Of a stretch of DNA of 64,000 nt, positions 30,401-45,400 are shown in pieces. This stretch comes from Piscicola geometra (lineage: Eukaryota; Annelida; Clitellata; Hirudinida; Piscicolidae), in the NCBI GenBank assembly GCA_943735955.1, contig OX030955.1, positions 12,985,383 to 13,049,382 of the forward strand, given 5' to 3'. Both the position numbers and the translations under genes were made by a program. Position 1 is the first letter of the stretch, and each line of letters begins with the position of its first letter. The notes beneath the pieces are model-generated. The model worked only from the letters and a program-made list of their open reading frames with translations, was not told the DNA's origin and did not search any database.

Positions 30401-33400
30401 GCATCGACAACTGTGCCGACTACTGCATCGACAACAGTGCCGACTACTGCATCGACAACAGTGCCGACTACTGCATCGACAACAGTGCCGACTACTGCAT
30501 CGACAACAATGATTTCTACAGCATCAACAAGTGTGTCTACCGCTGCATCGACAACAGTGCTGATTACTGCATTAACAACTGTGCCGACTACTGCATCAAC
30601 AACAGTGCCGACTACTGCATCGACAACAGTGCCGACTACTGCATCAACAACAGTGCCGACTACTGCATCGACAACAGTGCCGACTACTGCATCGATAACA
30701 GTGCCGACTACTGCATCGACAACAGTGCCGACTACTGCATCGACAACAGTGCCGACTACTGCATCGACAACAGTGCCGACAACTGCATCGACAACTGTGC
30801 CGACTACTGCATCAACAACAGTGCCGACTACTGCATCAACAACAATGATTTCTACAGCATCAACAAGTGTGTCTAGTGCTGCATCGACAACAGTGCCGAC
30901 TACTGCCTCAACAACAGTGCCGACTACTGCATCGACAACAGTGCCGACTACTGCATCGAAAACAGTGCTGACTATTGCATCAACAACAGTTCCGACTACT
31001 GCATCGACAACAGTGCCTACAACTGCATCGACAACTGTGCCGACTACTGCATCAACAACATTGCCGACTACTGCATCAACAACAGTGCCGACTACTGCAT
31101 CAACAACAGTGCCGACTACTGCATCAACAACAGTGCCGACTACTGCATCGACAACAGTGCCGACTACTGCATCAACAACAGTGCCGACTACTGCATCGAC
31201 AACAGTGCCGACTACTGCATCGATAACAGTGCCGACTACTGCATCGACAACAGTGCCGACTACTGCATCGACAACAGTGCCGACTACTGCATCGACAACA
31301 ATGATTTCTACAGCATCAACAAGTGTGTCTAGTGCTGCATCGACAACAGTGCCGACTACTGCCTCAACAACAGTGCCGACTACTGCATCAACAACAATGA
31401 TTTCTACAGCATCAACAAGTGTGTCTACCGCTGCAGCGACAACAGTGCTGATTACTGCATCGACAACAGTGCCGACTACTGCATCGACAACAGTGCCGAC
31501 TACTGCATCGACAACAGTGCCGACTACTGCATCGACAACAATGACTTCTACAGCATCAACAAGTGTGTCTACCGCTGCATCGACAACAGTGCTGATTACT
31601 GCATCAACAACTGTGCCGACTACTGCTTCAACAACAGTGCCGACTACTGCATCAACAACAGAGCCGACTACTGCATCGACAACAGTGCCGACTACTGCAT
31701 CAACAACAGAGCCGACTACTGCATCGACAACAGTGCCAATTACTGCATCGACAACAATGATTTCTACAGCATCAACAAGTGTGTCTACCGCTGCATCGAC
31801 AACAGTGCCGACTACTGCATCAACAACAGTGCCGACTACTGCATCAACAACAGTGCCGACTACTGCATCGACAACAGTGCCGACTACTGCATCAACAACA
31901 GTGCCGACTACTGCATCGACAACAGTGCCGACTACTGCATCGACAACAATGCCGACTACTGCATCGACAACAATGATTTCTACAGCATCAACAAGTGTGT
32001 CTAGTGCTGCATCGACAACAGTGCCGACTACTGCCTCAACAACAGTGCCGACTACTGCATCGACAACAGTGCCGACTACTGCATCGAAAACAGTGCTGAC
32101 TATTGCATCAACAACAGTTCCGACTACTGCATCGACAACAGTGCCTACAACTGCATCGACAACTGTGCCGACTACTGCATCAACAACAGTGCCGACTACT
32201 GCATCAACAACAGTGCCGACTACTGCATCGACAACAGTGCCGACTACTGCATCAACAACAGTGTCGACTACTGCATCGACAACAGTGCCGACTACTGCAT
32301 CGATAACAGTGCCGACTACTGCATCGACAACAGTGCTGACTACTGCATCGACAACAGTGCCGACTACTGCATCGACAACAATGCTTTCTACAGCATCAAC
32401 AAGTGTGTCTAGTGCTGCATCGACAACAGTGCCGACTACTGCCTCAACAACAGTGCCGACTACTGCATCGACAACAGTGCCGACTACTGCATCGAAAACA
32501 GTGCTGACTATTGCATCAACAACAGTGCCGACTACTGCATCGACAACAGTGCCAACAACTGCATCGACAACTGTGCCGACTACTGCATCAACAACAGTGC
32601 CGACTACTGCATCAACAACAGTGCCGACTACTGCATCGACAACAGTGCCGACAACTGCATCAACAACAGTGCCGACTACTGCATCGACAACAGTGCCGAC
32701 TACTGCATCGACAACAGTGCCGTCTACTGCATCAACAAGTGTGTCTAGTGCTGCATCGACAACAGTGCCGACTACTGTCTCAACAACAGTGCCGACTACT
32801 GCATCGACAACAGTGCCGACTACTGCATCAACAACAATGATTTCTACAGCATCAACAAGTGTGTCTACCGCTGCAGCGACAATAGTGCTGATTACTGCAT
32901 CGACAACAGTGCCGACTACTGCATCGACAACAGTGCCGACTACTGCATCGACAACAGTGCCGACTACTGCATCGACAACAGTGCCGACTACTGCATCGAC
33001 AACAATGATTTCTACAGCATCAACAAGTGTGTCTACCGCTGCATCGACAACAGTGCTGATTACTGCATTAACAACTGTGCCGACTACTGCATCAACAACA
33101 GTGCCGACTACTGCATCAACAACAGTGCCGACTACTGCATCAACAACAGAGCCGACTACTGCATCGACAACAGTGCCGACTACTGCATCAACAACAGTGC
33201 CGACTACTGCATCGACAACAGTGCCGACTACTGCATCGACAACAATGATTTCTACAGCATCAACAAGTGTGTCTAGTGCTGCATCGACAACAGTGCCGAC
33301 TACTGCCTCAACAACAGTGCCGACTACTGCATCGACAACAGTGCCGACTACTGCATCGAAAACAGTGCTGACTATTGCATCAACAACAGTGCCGACTACT

Positions 33401-36400
33401 GCATCGAAAACAGTGCCAACAACTGCATCGACAACTGTGCCGACTACTGCATCGACAACAGTGCCGACTACTGCATCGACAACAGTGCCGTCTACTGCAT
33501 CAACAAGTGTGTCTAGTGCTGCATCGACAACAGTGCCGACTACTGTCTCAACAACAGTGCCGACTACTGCATCGACAACAGTGCCGACTACTGCATCAAC
33601 AACAATGATTTCTACAGCATCAACAAGTGTGTCTACCGCTGCAGCGACAATAGTGCTGATTACTGCATCGACAACAGTGCCGACTACTGCATCGACAACA
33701 GTGCCGACTACTGCATCGACAACAGTGCCGACTACTGCATCGAAAACAGTGCCGACTACTGCATCGACAACAATGATTTCTACAGCATCAACAAGTGTGT
33801 CTACCGCTGCATCGACAACAGTGCTGATTACTGCATTAACAACTGTGCCGACTACTGCATCAACAACAGTGCCGACTACTGCATCAACAACAGTGCCGAC
33901 TACTGCATCAACAACAGTGCCGACTACTGCATCGACAACAGTGCCGACTACTGCATCAACAACAGTGCCGACTACTGCATCGACAACAGTGCCGACTACT
34001 GCATCGATAACAGTGCCGACTACTGCATCGACAACAGTGCCGACTACTGCATCGACAACAGTGCCGACTACTGCATCGACAACAATGATTTCTACAGCAT
34101 CAACAAGTGTGTCTAGTGCTGCATCGACAACAGTGCCGACTACTGCCTCAACAACAGTGCCGACTACTGCATCGACAACAGTGCCGACTACTGCATCGAA
34201 AACAGTGCTGACTATTGCATCAACAACAGTGCCGACTACTGCATCGAAAACAGTGCCAACAACTGCATCGACAACTGTGCCGACTACTGCATCAACAACA
34301 GTGCCGACTACTGCATCAACAACAGTGCCGACTACTGCATCGACAACAGTGCCGACAACTGCATCAACAACAGTGCCGACTACTGCATCGACAACAGTGC
34401 CGACTACTGCATCGACAACAGTGCCGTCTACTGCATCAACAAGTGTGTCTAGTGCTGCATCGACAACAGTGCCGACTACTGTCTCAACAACAGTGCCGAC
34501 TACTGCATCGACAACAGTGCCGACTACTGCATCAACAACAATGATTTCTACAGCATCAACAAGTGTGTCTACCGCTGCAGCGACAACAGTGCTGATTACT
34601 GCATCGACAACAGTGCCGACTACTGCATCGACAACAGTGCCGACTACTGCATCGACAACAGTGCCGACTACTGCATCGACAACAGTGCCGACTACTGCAT
34701 CGACAACAATGATTTCTACAGAATCAACAAGTGTGTCTACCGCTGCATCGACAACAGTGCTGATTACTGCATTAACAACAGTGCCGACTACTGCATCGAC
34801 AACAGTGCCGATTACTGCATCAACAACAGTGCCGACTACTGCATCGACAACAGTGCCGACTACTGCATCGATAACAGTGCCGACTACTGCATCGACAACA
34901 GTGCCGACTACTGCATCGACAACAGTGCCGACTACTGCATCGACAACAATGATTTCTACAGCATCAACAAGTGTGTCTAGTGCTGCATCGACAACAGTGC
35001 CGACTACTGCCTCAACAACAGTGCCGACTACTGCATCGACAACAGTGCCGACTACTGCATCGAAAACAGTGCTGACTATTGCATCAACAACAGTGCCGAC
35101 TACTGCATCGACAACAGTGCCGACAACTGCATCGACAACTGTGCCGACTACTGCATCAACAACAGTGCCGACTACTGCATCAACAACAGTGTCGACTACT
35201 GCATCAACAACAGTGCCGACAACTGCATCAACAACAATGCCGACTACTGCATCAACAACAGTGCCGACTACTGCATCGACAACAGTGCCGACTACTGCAT
35301 CAATAACAGTGCCGACTACTGCATCGACAACAGTGCCGACTACTGCATCGATAACAGTGCCGACTACTGCATCGACAACAGTGCCGACTACTGCCTCAAC
35401 AACAGTGCCGACTACTGCATCGACAACAGTGCCGACTACTGCATCGAAAACAGTGCTGACAATTGCATCAACAACAGTGCCGACTACTGCATCGAAAACA
35501 GTGCCAACAACTGCATCGACAACTGTGCCGACTACTGCATCAACAACAGTGCCGACTACTGCATCAACAACAGTGCCGACTACTGCATCGATAACAGTGC
35601 CGACTACTGCATCGACAACAGTGCCGACTACTGCATCGACAACAGTGCCGACTACTGCATCGACAACAATGATTTCTACAGCATCAACAAGTGTGTCTAG
35701 TGCTGCATCGACAACAGTGCCGACTACTGCCTCAACAACAGTGCCGACTACTGCATCGACAACAGTGCCGACTACTGCATCGAAAACAGTGCTGACTATT
35801 GCATCAACAACAGTGCCGACTACTGCATCGACAACAGTGCCGACAACTGCATCGACAACTGTGCCGACTACTGCATCAACAACAGTGCCGACTACTGCAT
35901 CAACAACAGTGCCGACTACTGCATCGACAACAGTGCCGACAACTGCATCAACAACAGTGCCGACTACGGCATCGACAACAGTGCCGACTACTGCATCGAC
36001 AACACTGCCGTCTACTGCATCAACAAGTGTGTCTAGTGCTGCATCGACAACAGTGCCGAATACTGTCTCAACAACAGTGCCGACTACTGCATCGACAACA
36101 GTGCCGACTACTGCATCAACAACAATGATTTCTACAGCATCAACAAGTGTGTCTACCGCTGCAGCGACAACAGTGCTGATTACTGCATCGACAACTGTGC
36201 CGACTACTGCATCGACAACAGTGCCGACTACTGCATCGACAACAGTGCCGACTACTGCATCAACAACAGTGCCGACTACTGCATCGACAACAGTGCCGAC
36301 TACTGCATCGATAACAGTGCCGACTACTGCATCGACAACAGTGCCGACTACTGCATCGACAACAGTGCCGACTACTGCATCGACAACAATGATTTCTACA

Positions 36401-39400
36401 GCATCAACAAGTGTGTCTAGTGCTGCATCGACAACAGTGCCGACTACTGCCTCAACAACAGTGCCGACTACTGCATCGACAACAGTGCCGACTACTGCAT
36501 CGAAAACAGTGCTGACTATTGCATCAACAACAGTTCCGACTACTGCATCGACAACAGTGCCTACAACTGCATCGACAACTGTGCCGACTACTGCATCAAC
36601 AACAGTGCCGACTACTGCATCAACAACAGTGCCGACTACTGCATCAACAACAGTGCCGACTACTGCATCGAAAACAGTGCTGACTATTGCATCAACAACA
36701 GTTCCGACTACTGCATCGACAACAGTGACTACAACTGCATCGACAACTGTGCCGACTACTGCATCAACAACAGTGCCGACTACTGCATCAACAACAGTGC
36801 CGACTACTGCATCGACAACAGTGCCGACTACTGCATCAACAACAGTGCCGACTACTGCATCGACAACAGTGCCGACTACTGCATCGATAACAGTGCCGAC
36901 TACTGCATCGACAACAGTGCTGACTACTGCATCGACAACAGTGCCGACTACTGCATCGACAACAATGCTTTCTACAGCATCAACAAGTGTGTCTAGTGCT
37001 GCATCGACAACAGTGCCGACTACTGCCTCAACAACAGTGCCGACTACTGCATCGACAACAGTGCCGACTACTGCATCGAAAACAGTGCTGACTATTGCAT
37101 CAACAACAGTTCCGACTACTGCATCGACAACAGTGCCTACAACTGCATCGACAACTGTGCCGACTACTGCATCAACAACAGTGCCGACTACTGCATCAAC
37201 AACAGTGCCGACTACTGCATCAACAACAGTGCCGACTACTGCATCAACAACAGTGCCGACTACTGCATCGACAACAGTGCCGACTACTGCATCAACAACA
37301 GTGCCGACTACTGCATCGACAACAGTGCCGACTACTGCATCGATAACAGTGCCGACTACTGCATCGACAACAGTGCCGACTACTGCATCGACAACAGTGC
37401 CGACTACTGCATCGACAACAATGATTTCTACAGCATCAACAAGTTTGTCTAGTGCTGCATCGACAACAGTGCCGACTACTGCCTCAACAACAGTGCCGAC
37501 TACTGCATCAACAACAATGATTTCTACAGCATCAACAAGTGTGTCTACCGCTGCAGCGACAACAGTGCTGATTACTGCATCGACAACAGTGCCGACTACT
37601 GCATCGACAACAGTGCCGACTACTGCATCGACAACAGTGCCGACTACTGCATCGACAACAATGACTTCTACAGCATCAACAAGTGTGTCTACCGCTGCAT
37701 CGACAACAGTGCTGATTACTGCATCGAAAACAGTGCTGACTATTGCATCAACAACAGTTCCGACTACTGCATCGACAACAGTGCCGACTACTGCATCGAA
37801 AACAGTGCTGACTATTGCATCAACAACAGTTCCGACTACTGCATCGACAACAGTGACTACAACTGCATCGACAACTGTGCCGACTACTGCATCAACAACA
37901 GTGCCGACTACTGCATCAACAACATTGCCGACTACTGCATCGACAACAGTGCTGACTACTGCATCGACAACAGTGCCGACTACTGCATCGACAACAATGC
38001 TTTCTACAGCATCAACAAGTGTGTCTAGTGCTGCATCGACAACAGTGCCGACTACTGCCTCAACAACAGTGCCGACTACTGCATCGACAACTGTGCCGAC
38101 TACTGCATCAACAACAGTGCCGACTACTGCATCAACAACAGTGCCGACTACTGCATCGACAACAGTGCCAACAACTGCATCGACAACTGTGCCGACTACT
38201 GCATCAACAACAGTGCCGACTACTGCATCGACAACAGTGCCGACAACTGCATCAACAACAGTGCCGACTACTGCATCAACAACAGTGCCGACTACTGCAT
38301 CGAAAACAGTGCTGACTATTGCATCAACAACAGTGCCGACTACTGCATCGACAACAGTGCCAACAACTGCATCGACAACTGTGCCGACTACTGCATCAAC
38401 AACAGTGCCGACTACTGCATCAACAACAGTGCCGACTACTGCATCGACAACAGTGCCGACAACTGCATCAACAACAGTGCCGACTACTGCATCGACAACA
38501 GTGCCGACTACTGCATCGACAACAGTGCCGTCTACTGCATCAACAAGTGTGTCTAGTGCTGCATCGACAACAGTGCCGACTACTGTCTCAACAACAGTGC
38601 CGACTACTGCATCGACAACAGTGCCGACTACTGCATCAACAACAATGATTTCTACAGCATCAACAAGTGTGTCTACCGCTGCAGCGACAATAGTGCTGAT
38701 TACTGCATCGACAACAGTGCCGACTACTGCATCGACAACAGTGCCGACTACTGCATCGACAACAGTGCCGACTACTGCATCGACAACAGTGCCGACTACT
38801 GCATCGACAACAATGATTTCTACAGCATCAACAAGTGTGTCTACCGCTGCATCGACAACAGTGCTGATTACTGCATTAACAACTGTGCCGACTACTGCAT
38901 CAACAACAGTGCCGACTACTGCATCAACAACAGTGCCGACTACTGCATCAACAACAGTGCCGACTACTGCATCGACAACAGTGCCGACTACTGCATCAAC
39001 AACAGTGCCGACTACTGCATCGACAACAGTGCCGACTACTGCATCAATAACAGTGCCGACTACTGCATCGACAACAGTGCCGACTACTGCATCGACAACA
39101 GTGAGGACTACTGCATCGACAACAATGATTTCTACAGCATCAACAAGTGTGTCTAGTGCTGCATCGACAACAGTGCCGACTACTGCCTCAACAACAGTGC
39201 CGACTACTGCATCGACAACAGTGCCGACTACTGCATCGAAAACAGTGCTGACTATTGCATCAACAACAGTGCCGACTACTGCATCGAAAACAGTGCCAAC
39301 AACTGCATCGACAACTGTGCCGACTACTGCATCAACAACAGTGCCGACTACTGCATCAACAACAGTGCCGACTACTGCATCAACAACAGTGCCGACTACT

Positions 39401-42400
39401 GCATCGACAACAGTGCCGACTACTGCATCGATAACAGTGCCGACTACTGCATCGACAACAGTGCCGACTACTGCATCGACAACAGTGAGGACTACTGCAT
39501 CGACAACAATGATTTCTACAGGATCAACAAGTGTGTCTAGTGCTGCATCGACAACAGTGCCGACTACTGCCTCAACAACAGTGCCGACTACTGCATCGAC
39601 AACAGTGCCGACTACTGCATCGAAAACAGTGCTGACTATTGCATCAACAACAGTGCCGACTACTGCATCGAAAACAGTGCCAACAACTGCATCGACAACT
39701 GTGCCGACTACTGCATCAACAACAGTGCCGACTACTGCATCAACAACAGTGCCGACTACTGCATCGACAACAGTGCCGACAACTGCATCAACAACAGTGC
39801 CGACTACTGCATCGACAACAGTGCCGACTACTGCATCGACAACAGTGCCGTCTACTGCATCAACAAGTGTGTCTAGTGCTGCATCGACAACAGTGCCGAC
39901 TACTGTCTCAACAACAGTGCCGACTACTGCATCGACAACAGTGCCGACTACTGCATCAACAACAATGATTTCTACAGCATCAACAAGTGTGTCTACCGCT
40001 GCAGCGACAACAGTGCTGATTACTGCATCGACAACAGTGCCGACTACTGCATCGACAACAGTGCCGACTACTGCATCGACAACAGTGCCGACTACTGCAT
40101 CGACAACAGTGCCGACTACTGCATCGACAACAATGATTTCTACAGCATCAACAAGTGTGTCTACCGCTGCATCGACAACAGTGCTGATTACTGCATTAAC
40201 AACTGTGCCGACTACTGCATCAACAACAGTGCCGACTACTGCATCAACAACAGTGCCGACTACTGTATCAACAACAGTGCCGACTACTGCATCGACAACA
40301 GTGCCGACTACTGCATCAACAACAGTGCCGACTACTGCATCGACAACAGTGCCGACTACTGCATCGATAACAGTGCCGACTACTGCATCGACAACAGTGC
40401 CGACTATTGCATCGACAACAGTGCCGACTACTGCATCGACAACAATGATTTCTACAGCATCAACAAGTGTGTCTAGTGCTGCATCGACAACAGTGCCGAC
40501 TACTGCCTCAACAACAGTGCCGACTACTGCATCGACAACAGTGCCGACTACTGCATCGAAAACAGTGCTGACTATTGCATCAACAACAGTGCCGACTACT
40601 GCATCGACAACAGTGCCGACAACTGCATCGACAACTGTGCCGACTACTGCATCAACAACAGTGCCGACTACTGCATCAACAACAGTGCCGACTACTGCAT
40701 CGACAACAGTGCCGACAACTGCATCAACAACAATGCCGACTACTGCATCAACAACAGTGCCGACTACTGCATCGACAACAGTGCCGACTACTGCATCAAC
40801 AACAGTGCCGACTACTGCATCGACAACAGTGCCGACTACTGCATCGACAACAGTGCCGACTACTGCATCGACAACAATGATTTCTACAGCATCAACAAGT
40901 GTGTCTAGTGCTGCATCGACAACAATGATTTCTACAGCATCAACAAGTGTGTCTAGTGCTGCATCGACAACAGTGCCGACTACTGCCTCAACAACAGTGC
41001 CGACTACTGCATCGACAACAGTGCCGACTACTGCATCGACAACAGTGCCGACTACTGCATCAACAACAGTGCCGACTACTGCATCGACAACAGTGCCGAC
41101 TACTGCATCGATAACAGTGCCGACTACTGCATCGACAACAGTGCCGACTATTGCATCGACAACAGTGCCGACTACTGCATCGACAACAATGATTTCTACA
41201 GCATCAACAAGTGTGTCTAGTGCTGCATCGACAACAGTGCCGACTACTGCCTCAACAACAGTGCCGACTACTGCATCGACAACAGTGCCGACTACTGCAT
41301 CGAAAACAGTGCTGACTATTGCATCAACAACAGTGCCGACTACTGCATCGACAACAGTGCCGACAACTGCATCGACAACTGTGCCGACTACTGCATCAAC
41401 AACAGTGCCGACTACTGCATCAACAACAGTGCCGACTACTGCATCGACAACAGTGCCGACAACTGCATCAACAACAATGCCGACTACTGCATCAACAACA
41501 GTGCCGACTACTGCATCGACAACAGTGCCGACTACTGCATCAACAACAGTGCCGACTACTGCATCGACAACAGTGCCGACTACTGCATCGACAACAGTGC
41601 CGACTACTGCATCGACAACAATGATTTCTACAGCATCAACAAGTGTGTCTAGTGCTGCATCGACAACAATGATTTCTACAGCATCAACAAGTGTGTCTAG
41701 TGCTGCATCGACAACAGTGCCGACTACTGCCTCAACAACAGTGCCGACTACTGCATCGACAACAGTGCCGACTACTGCATCGAAAACAGTGCTGACTATT
41801 GCATCGACAACAGTGCCGACTACTGCATCGACAACAGTGCCGACTACTGCATCGACAACAGTGCCGACTACTGCATCGACAACAATGATTTCTACAGCAT
41901 CAACAAGTGTGTCTACCGCTGCATCGACAACAGTGCTGATTACTGCATTAATAACTGTGCCGACTACTGCATCAACAACAGTGCCGACTACTGCATCAAC
42001 AACAGTGCCGACTACTGCATCAACAACAGTGCCGACTACTGCATCGACAACAGTGCCGACTACTGCATCAACAACAGTGCCGACTACTGCATCGACAACA
42101 GTGCCGACTACTGCATCGATAACAGTGCCGACTACTGCATCGACAACAGTGCCGACTACTGCATCGACAACAGTGCCGACTACTGCATCGACAACAATGA
42201 TTTCTACAGCATCAACAAGTGTGTCTAGTGCTGCATCGACAACAGTGCCGACTACTGCCTCAACAACAGTGCCGACTACTGCATCGACAACAGTGCCGAC
42301 TACTGCATCGAAAACAGTGCTGACTATTGCATCAACAACAGTGCCGACTACTGCATCGACAACAGTGCCGACAACTGCATCGACAACTGTGCCGACTACT

Positions 42401-45400
42401 GCATCAACAACAGTGCCGACTACTGCATCAACAACAGTGCCGACTACTGCATCGACAACAGTGCCGACAACTGCATCAACAACAATGCCGACTACTGCAT
42501 CAACAACAGTGCCGACTACTGCATCGACAACAGTGCCGACTACTGCATCAACAACAGTGCCGACTACTGCATCGACAACAGTGCCGACTACTGCATCGAT
42601 AACAGTGCCGACTACTGCATCGACAACAGTGCCGACTACTGCATCGACAACAGTGCCGACTACTGCATCGACAACAATGATTTCTACAGCATCAACAAGT
42701 GTGTCTAGTGCTGCATCGACAACAGTGCCGACTACTGCCTCAACAACAGTGCCGACTACTGCATCGACAACAGTGCCGACTACTGCATCGAAAACAGTGC
42801 TGACTATTGCATCAACAACAGTGCCGACTACTGCATCGAAAACAGTGCCAACAACTGCATCGACAACTGTGCCGACTACTGCATCAACAACAGTGCCGAC
42901 TACTGCATCAACAACAGTGCCGACTACTGCATCGACAACAGTGCCGACAACTGCATCAACAACAATGCCGACTACTGCATCAACAACAGTGCCGACTACT
43001 GCATCGACAACAGTGCCGACTACTGCATCAACAACAGTGCCGACTACTGTCTCAACAACAGTGCCGACTACTGCATCGACAACAGTGCCGACTACTGCAT
43101 CAACAACAATGATTTCTACAGCATCAACAAGTGTGTCTACCGCTGCAGCGACAACAGTGCTGATTACTGCATCGACAACTGTGCCGACTACTGCATCGAC
43201 AACAGTGCTGACTACTGCATCGACAACAGTGCCGACTACTGCATCGACAACAGTGCCGACTACTGCATCGACAACAATGATTTCTACAGCATCAACAAGT
43301 GTGTCTACCGCTGCATCGACAACAGTGCTGATTACTGCATTAACAACTGTGCCGACTACTGCATCAACAACAGTGCCGACTACTGCATCGACAACAGTGC
43401 CGACTACTGCATCAACAACAGTGCCGACTACTGCATCGACAACAGTGCCGACTACTGCATCGATAACAGTGCCGACTACTGCATCGACAACAGTGCCGAC
43501 TACTGCATCGACAACAGTGCCGACTACTGCATCGACAACAATGATTTCTACAGCATCAACAAGTGTGTCTAGTGCTGCATCGACAACAGTGCCGACTACT
43601 GCCTCAACAACAGTGCCGACTACTGCATCGACAACAGTGCCGACTACTGCATCGAAAACAGTGCTGACTATTGCATCAACAACAGTTCCGACTACTGCAT
43701 CGACAACAGTGCCTACAACTGCATCGACAACTGTGCCGACTACTGCATCAACAACAGTGCCGACTACTGCATCAACAACAGTGCCGACTACTGCATCAAC
43801 AACAGTGCCGACTACTGCATCAACAACAGTGCCGACTACTGCATCGACAACAGTGCCGACTACTGCATCAACAACAGTGCCGACTACTGCATCGACAACA
43901 GTGCCGACTACTGCATCGATAACAGTGCCAACTACTGCATCGACAACAGTGCCGACTACTGCATCGACAACAGTGCCGACTACTGCATCGACAACAATGA
44001 TTTCTACAGCATCAACAAGTGTGTCTAGTGCTGCATCGACAACAGTGCCGACTACTGCCTCAACAACAGTGCCGACTACTGCATCAACAACAATGATTTC
44101 TACAGCATCAACAAGTGTGTCTACCGCTGCAGCGACAACAGTTCTGATTACTGCATCGACAACAGTGCCGACTACTGCATCAACAACTGTGCCGACTACT
44201 GCTTCAACAACAGTGCCGACTACTGCATCAACAACAGAGCCGACTACTGCATCGACAACAGTGCCGACTACTGCATCAACAACAGAGCCGACTACTGCAT
44301 CGACAACAGTGCCAATTACTGCATCGACAACAATGATTTCTACAGCATCAACAAGTGTGTCTACCGCTGCATCGACAACAGTGCCGACTACTGCATCAAC
44401 AACAGTGCCGACTACTGCATCAACAACAGTGCCGACTACTGCATCGACAACAGTGCCGACTACTGCATCAACAACAGTGCCGACTACTGCATCGACAACA
44501 GTGCCGACTACTGCATCGACAACAATGCCGACTACTGCATCGACAACAATGATTTCTACAGCATCAACAAGTGTGTCTAGTGCTGCATCGACAACAGTGC
44601 CGACTACTGCCTCAACAACAGTGCCGACTACTGCATCGACAACAGTGCCGACTACTGCATCGAAAACAGTGCTGACTATTGCATCAACAACAGTTCCGAC
44701 TACTGCATCGACAACAGTGCCTACAACTGCATCGACAACTGTGCCGACTACTGCATCAACAACAGTGCCGACTACTGCATCAACAACAGTGCCGACTACT
44801 GCATCGACAACAGTGCCGACTACTGCATCAACAACAGTGCCGACTACTGCATCGACAACAGTGCCGACTACTGCATCGATAACAGTGCCGACTACTGCAT
44901 CGACAACAGTGCTGACTACTGCATCGACAACAGTGCCGACTACTGCATCGACAACAATGCTTTCTACAGCATCAACAAGTTTGTCTAGTGCTGCATCGAC
45001 AACAGTGCCGACTACTGCCTCAACAACAGTGCCGACTACTGCATCGACAACAGTGCCGACTACTGCATCGAAAACAGTGCTGACTATTGCATCAACAACA
45101 GTGCCGACTACTGCATCGACAACAGTGCCAACAACTGCATCGACAACTGTGCCGACTACTGCATCAACAACAGTGCCGACTACTGCATCAACAACAGTGC
45201 CGACTACTGCATCGACAACAGTGCCGACAACTGCATCAACAACAGTGCCGACTACTGCATCGACAACAGTGCCGACTACTGCATCGACAACAGTGCCGTC
45301 TACTGCATCAACAAGTGTGTCTAGTGCTGCATCGACAACAGTGCCGACTACTGCATCGAAAACAGTGCTGACTATTGCATCAACAACAGTGCCAACTACT

